A stretch of DNA of 64,000 bases from Eurosta solidaginis (lineage: Eukaryota > Arthropoda > Insecta > Diptera > Tephritidae): positions 182,685,596 to 182,749,595 of the forward strand of contig NC_090321.1 of NCBI RefSeq assembly GCF_040869045.1, written 5' to 3'. The position numbers were made by a program, and so were the translations under genes. Within the stretch, counting starts at the first letter, position 1; each line of letters begins with the position of its first letter. The notes under the pieces are model-generated. The model ran no database searches. It had not been told where the DNA came from and worked only from the letters and a program-made list of their open reading frames with translations. Of this stretch, positions 44,371 to 56,514 are shown in pieces.

Positions 44371-44714
44371 ATGTAAGGCGCGCTAACCTCCGAAGAGATT
44401 TTCGGCCGAGCTTCTCTTCCAATTTGCGTCGTGCTCCTTTTAGTTTTTCCTACAAATTGGCGGGACGGGACCTACTTGTTTAATGCCGACTCTGAACGGC
44501 ATCTACAAGGCAGATTAGTTTTGACTGAGATCTTTGCATGGCAAAAATATACTGCGAGTGCTTGTCAAACACTGCCAAGGGGCGACTCCGCTCAGAAAAT
44601 TTTCTTTTAATTGAAAAAACCTGTTTCTAAAATTTTGATATTGCTTTGCTCGGGGCGTGAACTCAGGATCTTCGGTGTGGTAGGCGGAGCACGCTACCGT
44701 CACACCACGGCGCC
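44371..44714 (-). mobile_element. tRNA-derived SINE, copy S2
   Basis: Minus-strand relative of S1 with box A GGTAGCGTGCTCCGCC, box-B-like GAGTTCACGCCC (more diverged), body hairpin region and the 3' end CGCGCCTTACA. Confidence 0.8.
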
Positions 44715-44899
44715 CGTGGTGCTAGTTTAATTGGGATGTAAATCTGACTGAATAATTACAATGGCTTACTGTTGAAAAGTTTGTGCTCAAGCTTATTTGG
44801 AAAGAAAGCAACTTAATAAAAAAGAGTTTGGAAAATTGTGTATAATTATCGCTCTGGCTTAATGAAATATATCAATTTCATCAGTTTTTTATTGACGTG

Positions 44900-45190
44900 T
44901 TATAAATTTGTTATGGGCTTTAAACGATATCGATGATTTATTGGTTTTTATCGACCAGTTATCGATTTTTTTAACGAAAAGTTGTCGGTTTGTTATTGAA
45001 GAATTATCGGTTTGTTATGGAAAGTTTTTTTTTATTCATCGATGGGTTATCGGTTTAAAATCGGCATTTCATCGTTTCCATATCGAGACGATTTTATAAA
45101 ACAGATTGTGATATCCATAACCCATCGATAACACCCCGATAAAAAACCAATAACAAACTGATAACAAATTAATAGCTCGAAGATAATTTC
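44900..45190. repeat. ATCGAT/TTATCGGTTTG inverted repeat
   Basis: Left side has TTATTGGTTTTTATCG and TTATCGGTTTGTTAT; right side the complements CGATAAAAAACCAATAAC and ATAACAAACTGATAAC. Imperfect arms of roughly 100 bases, a decayed foldback MITE by appearance. Confidence 0.6.
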
Positions 45191-45249
45191 ACTATTAATA
45201 ATAATACAGGAAGCTCGTTATAAACCTCCTAGAAGGTATATCGTGCCAA

Positions 45250-45955
45250 TTTTTTTTATTTATTTGAAAAGCCGATTAAAAAAGCTAAAATTCGTCGATA
45301 TCGGTTAGTACCAAAAATAAATCGGTGAAGGTGTTTTCAAATAACTTCAAATTTTTACCGAAATTGAACTTGAATATTCTCGAAACTATTACGAAATACC
45401 ACAAGATAGTTCCGAAAAAATTTCCGAAACGATCTCGAAGTTGACACGAATTGATTTCTCGGCTATCAAATTTTTAGTGATGTAGACTCTGAAATTCTTA
45501 CAGAATGGTACCAAACTCAATTTAAAATATACCAAAATAGTACGAAATCATTCCGAAAGATCATAAAGTGATCCTTTACATTTATGGGTTCAAATAACAT
45601 TCCGTAATGATCCTAAACGAATCCTCAAGAAGGTCAATTAATAATGCTGGAAATTAGTCCCTACATTTCTTTGTCTGTTTCGCTCATTTTAATGTTTTGT
45701 AGCATATTATATTTTATACAATAAAAAACACAATATGCCAAAGTATGTTATTATTACTATACATTTTCGTTTTACTTAACCGAACAAATAAATTGTTTCG
45801 CCTTATTTGAATGCTCACCTTGATTGTGTTTACATTTATTTCTGATTTAACTTCGACCACTGAACGAGATCTTGTTAATTTAAAAAGAAGTAAGGACGGT
45901 ACTGTCTTCACGTTTTTTGTGGTCTGCATGTAAAACCTATGACTACGAATCACGT
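45250..45955. other. Intergenic with degenerate TTCCGAAA repeats
   Basis: From about 45340 to 45620 motifs such as TTCCGAAAC, CTCGAAACTATTACG and TCCGTAATGATCC recur irregularly, similar in type to the block at 62400-63400. No gene seen. Confidence 0.5.
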
Positions 45956-46095
45956 ATTTCAACAATATATGACGTAAACGTAAGTATTTGATGAAATTTG
46001 TGAAATTTGAAGCTTCTAGCCGTAAAAATGGGGCAAAAATTACAGTTTATAAGATTCTTATCTGAACAATCGGTTGTATGAGATAAATACTATAT
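45956..46095 (+). repeat. Family-B dispersed repeat, copy B1 (fragment)
   Basis: GAAATTTGAAGCTTCTAGCC and CTTATCTGAACAATCGGTTG match B2 (47945-48495). Interrupted at about 46100 by an LTR remnant. Confidence 0.7.
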
Positions 46096-46102
46096 ATAAT
46101 TG

Positions 46103-46441
46103 TGTAAGTGTCGCTCACAAACACACGCGCATATGAGAGCTATACACGTACATCTGTAGTTATAATTATAACAGATAACCATCTAGTAGATTCCAGAACA
46201 GAAGCGCCTAGAAGATGCAACGAGGATATCAAAGAGTGTAAAAGGCAGCGACAGTAGAAGCGCTATAATCAGTTTTGATTACGCACACTATCTGTCGAGC
46301 AATAGTAGATTTATTTATTGTGAAGTACTTTAATAAAGGCCATTTTGCATAATTAAATATTGGAGTTATTTATTCAACAGTTTAGTGATTCGAACTTAGC
46401 AGAAAGGTGCAAATAAGAGGATTTGCAGTAAATTCGTGACA
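46103..46441 (+). repeat. LTR fragment of the R1/R2 family
   Basis: Latter two thirds of an LTR: GAGTGTAAAAGGCAGCG (TATA position), AATAAAGGCCATTTTGC (46332), end TTCGTGACA at 46441. The start is missing. AATACTATATATA occurs on both sides (46086, 46441), consistent with insertion in B1. Confidence 0.75.
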
Positions 46442-46453
46442 ATACTATATATA

Positions 46454-46865
46454 CCACCATATATATGGGCAAATCCCAAAAACTTTTACTTTTTTGGATA
46501 CTCAGGGTTTACACACGGGCAAAAAACTTAAGGCTAGAAAAAAGACGGAGATTATAAAAGTATGAGCAAAATTAATGTGCCCCTCCAATACTCAAAACTA
46601 TCAGCAATCAAAGTAGCGATACTTTTTTTTTGCCATATTCAATATTGACAGTTTTTTGCTTATAGCTTTTTGAGGCAACTGAGTATTGAAAGTTGGATTA
46701 TGCGCGATAGTAGCCTATCAGGGACTAAAAATACCTGGGGCTTCAAATTCGATTTGCCCCTTTCAGTTTTGAAGGTAGAGTCAGAAAAGTGGAAGCACTT
46801 GGTTCCGTAAATTTTTTTCAGGAGCATGTTTTTTTGTGGGCACAGCTAAAATTTTACTTTTATCA
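46454..46865. other. Intergenic, no gene seen
   Basis: No feature found apart from T runs. Confidence 0.5.
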
Positions 46866-47274
46866 CTTCATACCCGTTTGTTAATTTTTTCTCTACACCA
46901 CAGTGGTATACCATCAATTGCTTCATCTTGGAATATTCACGCAAGGAAAGGTATTGATGTTTGTACATGCGGCAAATATACGAAATTTTCGACAAAAATT
47001 GGCAATCGTCAAAAAGTGTAGAAAAAATTTTTTATTATTTTTTTTTTAAACCAGGTTTTATTTAAAAGTAAATGAAAAGAAACACAAATTTGGTACAAAA
47101 CTTAAAAAAAAAAAAATTCTACCCTTTTTGACGATTGCCAATTTTTGGCGAAAATTTCGTATATTTGCCCCATGTACAAACATCAATAACTTTCCTTGCG
47201 TGAATATTCCAACATGAGGCAATTGATGGTATACTTCTGTGGTGTAGAGAAAAAATTAGCAAACGGGTATGAAA
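46866..47274. repeat. 409-bp inverted repeat
   Basis: CTTCATACCCGTTTG at the left has its complement at the right (AAACGGGTATGA). Arms of about 165 bases (46866-47030, 47115-47274) share long matched stretches such as TATTCACGCAAGGAAAG and ATTGGCAATCGTCAAAAAG. Loop of about 85 bases with A and T runs. Confidence 0.85.
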
Positions 47275-47279
47275 TATTT

Positions 47280-47830
47280 GACGGTTACCTGGTTTCCTAT
47301 TTTTGCCGATATCTCTAAAACCGGGTTTCGGGTATGAACAAAATTTTTCCTAAATATACGCCACATGGATATGTACATCCTGATTAAATTTCAACACAAT
47401 CGGTTAAGAAGTGTTTAAATAAGGAAAACAATTTAAGGTTTTCCGGGTTTATATTTTTATCAATATCTCCAAAACCGGATCTCGGGTATTAAAACTTTTT
47501 TACCTTAACATACTTCGTTCACATATCTATATGTTTTTAAAGTTTTAAAAGAGTCGGTAGAAAGGTGTTAAAATAAATGTGTTTCAAACTTTGCAGTAAA
47601 AAATATTTGGCGGTTATTCGGTTTTATATTTTTACCGATATCTACAAAACCGGGTCTCGTGTATCAAAAACATTTTACATAGCTAACAGCTGCATATATC
47701 TCCATATTTTGTTAAAATTTCGATATAATCGGTACAGAAGTGTTGAAATAAATATATATTTAACATTGCGACCTCAATTTATATATATTTTGCTCGATCT
47801 TTTGACTATATCTTTTTGAGGCATTATGTA
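47280..47830 (+). repeat. ~165-bp degenerate tandem repeat
   Basis: Three units marked by CCGATATCTCTAAAACCGGG (about 47308), a variant near 47460 and another near 47635, each followed by TCGGGTAT or TCGTGTAT. Spacing 155-175 bases. Confidence 0.7.
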
Positions 47831-47944
47831 AGACGAGTAACCGCGATGCACTATAGCTCCACAGCTTCCTAACAAAAAGATATTTGCGTGATACCATGTT
47901 TCAAAAAAAAATATTTTCTCCAAAAAAAAACCAAAGTTTGGTGG

Positions 47945-48500
47945 ATTACCCCATATACTATATATACCATCGATCTCTATGATTTTTCAGACAACAATAC
48001 ATGCTATATACGTAAGCATTCTTTGAAATTTGAAGCCTCTAGCTCTTAAAATGGGGCAGTAATTACGAAAAGTTTCTTATCTGAACAATCGGTTGTGGGA
48101 TATATATACTATATATACGACCAATCTCATCCATTTTTTCAGACAACAATATGTGCAATATACGCAAGCATATGGTGATGTTTGAAGCTTTAATCTGATA
48201 AATTGCGGAAGATATGACAAAATCCTCTTTTTCTGAAAAATCGGTTTTATTGAGGATATATGTTATAGTGGTTCGATCCGGCCGGTTCCAATAAATGTCT
48301 AATCGGACACCTAAATACACCCGCCCACCAAATTATCAAGATATCTCAAAAATTGAGGGACTAGTTTGAATACAAACAGACAGACGGTTATTTCGGCATA
48401 CTTAATGGTGGGTCTATCTATTTTCCTTTAAGGACTTAAAATTTTGAGATTCGTTCCAAAGTTAATATACCATTTCATTTTCATGAAAGGTATAATTAGT
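47945..48500 (+). mobile_element. Family-B dispersed repeat, copy B2
   Basis: Contains CTTATCTGAACAATCGGTTG, ATATCTCAAAAATTGAGGGA, ACAGACAGACGG and ends ATTTTCATGAAAGGTATAA. Built from repeated modules (TTTTTCAGACAACAATA occurs near 47982 and 48135). A (GACG/GACA)n tract near the end parallels family A and mini-me elements. Confidence 0.7.
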
Positions 48501-49611
48501 TTTTTGGACGTACACATCATGTTTAAACAATTCGAACGTCAAGATCACTAGGTACTCGGGCTTTTTTTTTAACACGACCTACGCTCATCCATGAACTTCC
48601 TCACCTTACACAAAAAAGTTAAATAGAAAACGAATTATGCACGGTCGTGGGTAACTTTTATGATTAGGATCTCATTCAACAACTTTTTTGTTAGATAAGC
48701 TGTTAGGCAGCACTTCAACTTTTAAAAGTCTTAATTACATAGTATACTTCACTGAGAGCTTAGTTAATATTGAAGACGCTTTTATGAGTCCTGCAGAACA
48801 CATTGAAAAGAGCAAAGGAAAAAAATATATATATGTCTAAAGGTCAATTGAAATAAAAAAAGTTTATGCGAAAAGCTACAAACTTTTCCATTTATTATAC
48901 ATAACATATGAAAAGACAAACGTGCTAATGCAGCCACATTTTTTTGTTTTGCTAAAGGTCTGTCGAAAACAGCAGCGCTAATTTGTTCTACAAATACCTC
49001 AATATTGGTGTGGTAATGGTACATATGCCATTATGTGCGCCCAATCAGCTTGTAAGAGCTTTCAACAACTTTTTTATGAGCAGACGCCAGAAATAAGGAA
49101 TATAGAACATCATTATGTATTCCATATGATAGCTCAGACGAACAAATCGTTTGTTAGTGATTTCGTTCAGCAATGGTATTCTCTATAATTTGCCTTCGCT
49201 TCTTAGATTATGTCAAAAGGTGTTACGGAGGGAGCAATTGTCAATTTATATGTTTTTATAGCTAAATATAATGCAAGGACAAGAACGTTTAGCTGTGAGG
49301 TAAAACGAACGTTTATTTCGCAATTATAAAATTATTATTAGAATATGGTCCATAACGAAAATTAAACACAATTTACAGAATGGAATTAATTGCTTTCTGT
49401 TTAGTGTAATAAAGTAAGCAAAATATTGAATTCCACTTAAAGTATTTGTTACAAAAAATAAAATATTATTTTAGGGCAGAGGGTAAAATTTTTTTAATAA
49501 AAATAAAAAACTAAAAGTAAATCAACTAGTCTATCTCGTTGCCGTATTACATTATCTGTGTACTTCCACACATCCAAAGGAATCATAACACATGAAAACT
49601 TTTCTTATTTC
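48501..49611. other. Intergenic, no gene seen
   Basis: AT-rich with no recognisable coding, RNA or terminal-repeat features. Confidence 0.55.
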
Positions 49612-49617
49612 AACAGC

Positions 49618-50262
49618 TATTTATACCTTTCATGAATATGAAATGGTATATTAACTTTGCTCCGATGTTTGTAACGTTGAGAAATATAGAAGATAGACTC
49701 ACCATTAAATATACTGAATTGATCAGGGCGACGAACTGAGTTGATATAGCCATGTCCGTATGTCCGCCCGTCCGTCTGTCTGTTTGAACGCAAACTAGTC
49801 CCTCCAATTTTGAGATATCTCAATGAAATTTGGCACAAGGATGTATTTTTGTGTTATATTAGACATTTGTCGGATGCGGTAGGATCGGAGCACTATAACA
49901 TATATCTCCCATACAATCGATCGTTCAGATAAGACGATTTTGGTCATTCCTGCCACAATTTAGAAAGTATAAACGTGAAACTCGGTGATATATATTCTAA
50001 TATATCATAGAAGATTTCCTGTAAAAATCATTTCGATCGGAGATATATATAACATATATCTCATGCAATCGATCGTTCAGATAAGGGGGTTTTTTGCCAT
50101 TTGTTTATATTTATCTTAAAATCGTTTAGGTATGTACATCTCTTCCCTATATATTTCTTATCTTATACAGCGCTTTATTTGGAGATTACGAATGGGATAA
50201 GATTATTGTTCAGCCCCATCCATGAAAGGTATGAAGTTTTCGGCACAGCCGAAGACCGTCCC
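49618..50262 (-). mobile_element. Family-B dispersed repeat, copy B3
   Basis: Minus-strand copy: TATACCTTTCATGAATATG, CATGTCCGTATGTCCGCCCG and TTTTGAGATATCTCAATGAA. CAATCGATCGTTCAGATAAG occurs twice (49914 and 50070), so modules are repeated. Ends near ATGAAAGGTATGAAG with TTCGGCACAGCCGAA, an 15-base palindrome-like hairpin at 50238. Confidence 0.7.
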
Positions 50263-50294
50263 GTCCTTACTTCTTTTCTATTGACGTTATCATT

Positions 50295-50633
50295 GGCGGC
50301 CGCCGTGGTGTGGTGGTAGCGTGCTCCGCATACCACACCTAAGATCCTGGGTTCACGCCTCGGGAAAAACAACATTGAAATTTAAGAGACAAGAAGAAAC
50401 GTTTTTCGAAGCGAGGTCGCCCCTCGGCAGTGATTTGGCAAGCACTCCGAGTGTATTTCTGCAATGAAAAGCTTCTCAGTAAAAACTCATCTGCCTTGCA
50501 GATGCCGTTTGGAGTCGCCATAAAGCATGTAGGTCCTGTCCCGTTAATATGTAGAAAATATTAAGAGGAGCACGACGCAAATCGGAAGAGAAGCTCGGCC
50601 TAAAATCTCTTCGTTGGTTATTCCGCTTTACGT
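50295..50633 (+). mobile_element. tRNA-derived SINE, copy S3
   Basis: Plus-strand copy: GGCGGCCGCCGTGGTGTGGT, box A GGTAGCGTGCTCCGC, box-B-like GGGTTCACGCCTC, body CTCATCTGCCTTGCAGATGC and GGAAGAGAAGCTCGGCC. Possible 7-bp target duplication CGTTATC at 50285-50291 and 50641-50647. Confidence 0.85.
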
Positions 50634-50647
50634 TTACGTTCGTTATC

Positions 50648-51856
50648 TGTGATTTTGTATCCTCTTATCAACTCCATATGTGCAAATAATGTCACTTAAC
50701 ATTTTATGTTTATTTTGAAATTGAGATAATGTCTGTTAAATCATGACGTAAATGTGAGTCAATTAAAAGCATTAAAAGAAGTTATATTATCTTTTATTTG
50801 TAAATCTATTAACTTAATGGATTGTTTGAAAAGCGCACAGGTATGCTTAGAGATAAAATGTTTCTATGTAGATAGGATATGTCATTGACAAGGCAATAAA
50901 AGCTGCTTACTCCATAAAACAAAATTTTACAATAACTAGAACGAAAGAACTCACTCTCAAAAAGTCATTTTTAATTAGATGTGATTAGCAGCTTTATTCC
51001 GGCCTCGAAAAAGTAGTGGCTCGACTCGTATTTGAATAGAATTTTGGAAGCTTTACGATGTAAGAAATGGATAAAATATCAAACACAACCAAGCATTTTT
51101 TTTAATTTTTCAGGAGAATAAACGTTAGCAATGTTACGTTACACAAAATAAATTTTACGTTACACAAACAATTTTGGGAAATTGAACTCTGGAATAATAT
51201 AAATTGTTTTATTCTGCATAAATAACATTTGGACGCAAACATTAAAAACAATAGGGCAATTCTTTCAGTCTACGTTTTGTAAATAGTGTAGAATATTTTC
51301 CACCTTTTCTAGACTAAATTTAATATGCACAGAGAAATAAATGGATGGTATGTTCTAAGTTCTATAAGGAAATAAAGCGATTTGTTTTGGCATTCATGCC
51401 GAACAACAAAATAAGCAAGAACACGTGAAATTTTTTTATATATTAAAATATACATATATATATATGACAGTAAAAACAATTCGATTTATTTGCTCTTAAA
51501 AATGCTGATAAGCTTCTTTTCTTAAAAAAAAAAAAAATTCAATACGCATTTTGCATAAGCCTCATTTAATTGTAATTTACTTTAAAATTCAATTGCAAAA
51601 GTTTAATACGACGGATCTTTTAGTGAAGCATTGTATTAAATAAATAAAAAAAGGACGTGTGGCACGCGGGGACTGCCTCGGTAAAGCTATTGCATATTAT
51701 CAACCTATGCAATTATAATATTTATGCAACATTTTGTTTTCTTTGATATTAATTCAAGTTTTGTCTTTGATATTAATTCAAGTTAACCTTTTTAAGCGTG
51801 GTGACCGATAAGAAAACAAATTTTTTTACTTTTATTGAATAAATGAGAAGTTAATA
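50648..51856. other. Intergenic, no gene seen
   Basis: AT-rich. Short direct repeat of TTTGATATTAATTCAAGTT at about 51742 and 51764. No gene seen. Confidence 0.5.
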
Positions 51857-52289
51857 TTTAACTTTCACTTTAACTTTAACTTTAACTTTATTTTTAACTT
51901 TGACTTTAACTTTCACTTTGCTTTAACTTTCACTTTAACTTTAACTTTATTTTTAACTTTAACTTTAACTTTAACATTCACTTTAACTTTAACTTTAACT
52001 TTAATTTAAACTTTAACCCTAACTTTAACTTTATCTTTAATTTTAACTTTAACTTTAACTTTAACTTTAACTGTAACTTTGTCTTTAAATTTAACTTTAA
52101 CTTTAACCTTAACTTTAACTTTGACTTTAACTTTAACTTTAACTTTAACTTTAACTTTAACTTTCGCTTTAACTTTAACATTCACTTTAACTTTAACTTT
52201 AACCTTAACTTTAACTTTAACTTTAACTTTAACTTTAACTTAATTTTTAACTTTAACTTTCGCTTTAACTTTAACTTTAACTTTATGAT
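51857..52289. repeat. (TTTAAC)n microsatellite
   Basis: About 430 bp of hexanucleotide AACTTT with scattered variants (CACTTT, TCGCTT). The open frame on the other strand encodes only Lys-Leu repeats and is a by-product of the repeat. Confidence 0.95.
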
Positions 52290-52321
52290 CCGGGGTGGGC
52301 GTGAGCTTAGAACCTGCTAAC

Positions 52322-52585
52322 AAGCCAACCTAATATAAACACACGCAAGTCATTTTCTGTCAAAAATGTCTCATGCACATACAACTTGTGTGAGAGCAAC
52401 TCAAATTGAATTTGCTGCGTGGAAACCTAACTCGATTTCCAATTTTTGTTCTGCGTGACATTTAGATTTGACGTTTGCACACATGCTTTACATTGTTGCA
52501 ACGCATGCCTCTTTGGGTTAGGGAAAAAAACGCCGATTGTTTGCGTGCGCTAAAAAACCGCAGTGCTGTTTTATTAGGTTGGCTT
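52322..52585. mobile_element. Short MITE-like inverted repeat
   Basis: AAGCCAACCTAATATAAACA at the left and its near complement (TTATTAGGTTGGCTT) at the right, 264 bp apart. TAA lies one base outside on both sides. TIR of about 15-20 bases; class unclear. TTAGGTTGG is also a mariner-like terminus, so the two ends could belong to separate elements facing outward. Confidence 0.45.
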
Positions 52586-54362
52586 TTAAGCGATCATGTA
52601 TGTATACGATAAGCGATAGCACAATGGCTACTTCCTGAAAATCAACGACAGCTCTTTTAGTTTGATTTCGATGGACGTATGGTGAAGAAGTGTCGCACGC
52701 GCGATTAAAACAGAGTACCAAAGAGTGCGTGTGACACGTGTTCACCGTTCAAGCATTGAAATCAAACTAAATAAATAATTGAGACATTCTCACACATTCT
52801 CAATTTGGTGACCGTGTAAATGTAGTGGCGCCCACCGCTGTTTATGATAGAGATCCAATTTTATGTATTTGGCCTGTTGCTAACACCGAACCTTTACGAA
52901 CCTTTTCGAACCTTTTCGAGCCTTTTCGGGTCTTTTTTGACAAATATCCGTTACGGTTTTTTTTGATTTAGTCGCCAAGCCCGCGATAAAATCTACGCAA
53001 TAGCTTAAAAATTACAATAAAACAGACCTCGTTTCTTGAAGAATACAAGAACTCTCGTGAGGATGGTTGTGTTACACAGCAAAATATAATATGGAGAACC
53101 CGAAAATGAGCAAGAACCTGCGCAAACAAAAAAATAATAGTTTGGACTCTAGTTTCATTTCACACGATTTGTGCCATATGTAGATATGTATGAATATTCG
53201 TATATATGTAATTTTATATTATTTGCGATGAATACAAAAATATCCGAAGGTAAACTATCTTCAATTCTTTGCTTACTTTCTGCAAATCCGTGAAAAGAAA
53301 TTGACACGCACAATTGAAGGGTTGAAATTTATTTGCACCAAATATCGACACCAAAGCAAAGTAAAAATAGTATGCGTGACTAGACAAAAAAAAAACAAAT
53401 TAAAGCTCACACTACAAAATCATTTGAATTTTTAACAAACTCATACCCGCCAGTTAAGCACTCAAGCGTACACCTTTTATTTGAGATTTTTTATTATGAT
53501 AATTTTTAACGACATTTTTTTAAGCTTTACGGTCAAATAAGCAAATGAATTCCTCTAGAAAAGTCGCTTATTTAAGTGGACTATAGCATTATGCATGGTG
53601 CCCCCTTATGTCAATACGTTTGTAGCATTATGCATCATGTTCTACGCCAATGCACTTTCTATGCAGGTCACACACAATCATATTGCATTCACATTACAAT
53701 ATCGACCTAAATACATTACGTTTACCCCAACACCGCGGGAGTTCTACATCACATACTAATGCCGAGAGCAAGACCTATATCCGGATACATTTAACTAGCG
53801 CATTCACCAATTCGTTAATAGCGTGACCGAGCGTCAATAACAATTTGTCAATGTGCCTGCCAAAATATTTCTACAGTTACAAATTTCTAAAATTTGGTCG
53901 ACCTAATATGCTGACTCAGAATATAAATTTTAAGAATGTAGTATATTAGTGTTAGTGTAATTACGTATGTGTAAAATAGATAATTTTGTATAAAAGAAAA
54001 ACATTTCTCTAATAAAGACAATAATCACTTTTTAACGCTACACATCGGCGTTCCTCTTTTATTTATTTTAACGTTTTACAACAAAAATTGTTTTACAGGA
54101 CAGCTACTAAGTCAACCTTTGTACTTTATAACTAATAAATATAGTTTAAAAAATCTAAAAAACTCGCTTTTAAATAATATCGAACTAAAAAGTAAAAAAT
54201 AATTTTCAAAATAATAAGTAAAACACCGTAACTGCTGCCCTTCAAGCTTGAACATTTGTTAAGCTGTTCTGGCGTGATTTGGCCAGAAAAAGAAGCATCT
54301 GAGCAGCCAGGCAGCCAACTTCTATGTATCATATGAAGTTCATGTTTTTTTTTTTTAGACTT
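52586..54362. other. Intergenic; possible LTR-like end near 54000
   Basis: Short tandem CCTTTTCGAA units at 52885-52935. Around 53985-54080 TATAAAAGAAAAAC, AATAAAGACAATAATC and TTTTACAACA have the spacing of a TATA box, poly-A signal and LTR end, but I could not define a start or a second copy. No gene seen. Confidence 0.4.
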
Positions 54363-54383
54363 GGGCGGGGGGGGGGGGGCGGG
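54363..54383 (+). repeat. G-tract (G-quadruplex potential)
   Basis: A 21-base run of G interrupted by two C, next to a T run. Enough G tracts for a quadruplex. Likely slippage-prone. Confidence 0.8.
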
Positions 54384-55206
54384 TTAGGCAATTTTCGGGA
54401 TATGATATCGTACTATTCCTAGATTGTCTGCGTTATTATGTTGCGAAGGGTTGGAGATCGTTTTGGTTGTGTTTGAGAATCGTTTGTTGAACTATTTTAT
54501 GTTTCTTTGCAAGGATCATACAGGGATCATTCGCTCATATAGCATATAGCACAGTGCTTAAAGCTCAGACTTAAATATATCGAGTTCTTATAGGGTAGTG
54601 TGAACTTTCGTTCTTGTGTTACACCCCGTTCTCGTTCTTAATGCGGACCAATATTTCTAAGTGGTGTTCCTGGAATTACTATTTAAAGGAGTGTCTCTGC
54701 ATAAAGTCGTTTATTTGATCTGTGTGGACCTAGTATGTATGTATGTAATAAAATAATGGCATTAAGTAGCACACCAAAGTAATGAAATTTGCCTACGAGG
54801 ATATTTTAAAGCTTCACACTTTTTGGTAAATAATTTGCATAAATATAATTCGACTTTTAATTAACCCACAACGAAAACAAGGATTACAAGCATTGCTATT
54901 AACTCAAATGAGATTTCACATAGATTAGGAAAATTTGAATTTAGATAAGCAAATAAACCGCAGATTTTTGGAAGAGCAGGAAGCAATCTGGAATTTAGTT
55001 GGTTGTAAATTTCACAACAAAAAACAATTAAAAATAGCTATATGATTTTATTTTATTTTTAATTTAAATTCTCCCCAGAGCTGAATAAATTCTATGCGCC
55101 AAACTAGACAATAGAACACTTTCGATTTAAACGTCTTTTGCCGAATATTTCCGTTCAAAACTTGGACATTTTTCTGCTTCATTTTTAACTAGTCTACAAA
55201 CTATAC
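54384..55206. other. Intergenic, no gene seen
   Basis: AT-rich left flank of the foldback element. Confidence 0.55.
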
Positions 55207-56376
55207 CTTTTTCAGTTAAAGTTCAGAAAATTACAATTGAAGTTCAGAATTTCCAATTTAAATACAGAAATATACAATTCAAGTTCAGAAATTTACATCT
55301 CAAGTTCAGAGTTTCCATTTCAAGTTCAGAAAATTACAATTCGAATTCAGAAATTCCCATTTAAATTCAGAAATTTACAATTCAAATTCAGAAAAATACA
55401 ATTCAAGATCAGAAATTCTAATTTAAGTTCAGAAAATTACACTTCAAGTTCAGAAAAGTACGACTGAAGTTTAGAAAATTACAATTCAAGTTCAGAAAGT
55501 TTGTCAGAAATTTATTCTTTCGTGCAATGGGAATAAAATTATTTACAGGTGAGATGGTAAATGTTAGCGCTAATAATTTGATACAAGGATATGAAGGACT
55601 AGCATCTTTAAGGAAGCATTGGACTTCTTAATTCCCTTAAATCAATTTTGCTCACATGAAGGAGATAGCGAAAAAACGTTTCCTTCCTTTCTTCTCTCTC
55701 CTCCTCTCAATTACAAGGACATCCAATTATATTCTGCTAAAGGTCACAGGAAGTGATCTGCATTGAGTATAACTGCAGTGATGACGAAATCAACGGAGCG
55801 TCCACAATCCCGCAAGTAACGTATAAGTACTGTGTGCACAGATCAAGTCTTCCTCCACCTCCCCTTTCCACTGCTTCCAAACTGCGGTGTCGACTGAAGT
55901 ACTTTCATGGCCGGAGCGTCCTCTTGCACTTTTTGCAAAAAGTTATCCACCGTTTGATTTCTTAGCTCGGAATGTATGTACACGCCTTGGAGAAAACTTG
56001 GGGTACAGTATATCTAAACCACAATTGTCAACAAAGCATCAAAACTTCCGCAAATAACACATAAGCTTTTCATTATGTCGTATGAATTGGAATAACTTTT
56101 GAAAAAATTACACCCTACTTATAATTTTCTGAATTTGAACTGTAAGTTTCTGAATTTGAAATAAAATTTTCTGAACTTGAATTGTAACTTTCTGAACTTG
56201 GATTGTAATTTTCTGAGCTTGATATGGAAATTCTGAACTTGAATTGTAATTTTCTGAACTTGAGTTGTTATTTTCTGAGCTTGAAATTGAAATTATGAAC
56301 TTGAATTATAAATTTCTGAATTTAAATTGGAAATTTTGAACTTGAATTGCAAATTTATGAACTTAAACTGGAAAAG
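55207..56376. mobile_element. Foldback element with minisatellite arms
   Basis: Left array 55217-55499: about 13 units of a 20-21-bp repeat, consensus like AATTCAAGTTCAGAAAATTAC. Right array 56117-56376: about 12 units of its complement (GTAATTTTCTGAACTTGAATT). The outer ends also match (CTTTTTCAGTT against AACTGGAAAAG). Spacer of about 620 bp. Inverted arms made of short tandem units are the plan of Drosophila FB/Galileo elements; sequence relation to them is not shown. The spacer contains a 70-codon frame from 55753, with no known motifs. I found no clear target duplication. Confidence 0.75.
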
Positions 56377-56514
56377 TTGTAGAAACCGAGAATGTGAAAG
56401 AGTATACAAAGATTGCTGTTGCTTAAGAAATGTCTATTGTTGTAATGTTGATTTTGCACGGGAGCTAAATTTTCTATGACGAAAAGTAACTAAAATTAGA
56501 TAAATCCTATATGA

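Noticed and set aside
51978..52181. Lys-Leu repeat protein
   Set aside because: Translation of the (TTTAAC)n microsatellite.
55753..55965. Transposase gene in the foldback spacer
   Set aside because: The 70-codon frame has a proline run and no catalytic or DNA-binding motif; kept only as an undefined frame.
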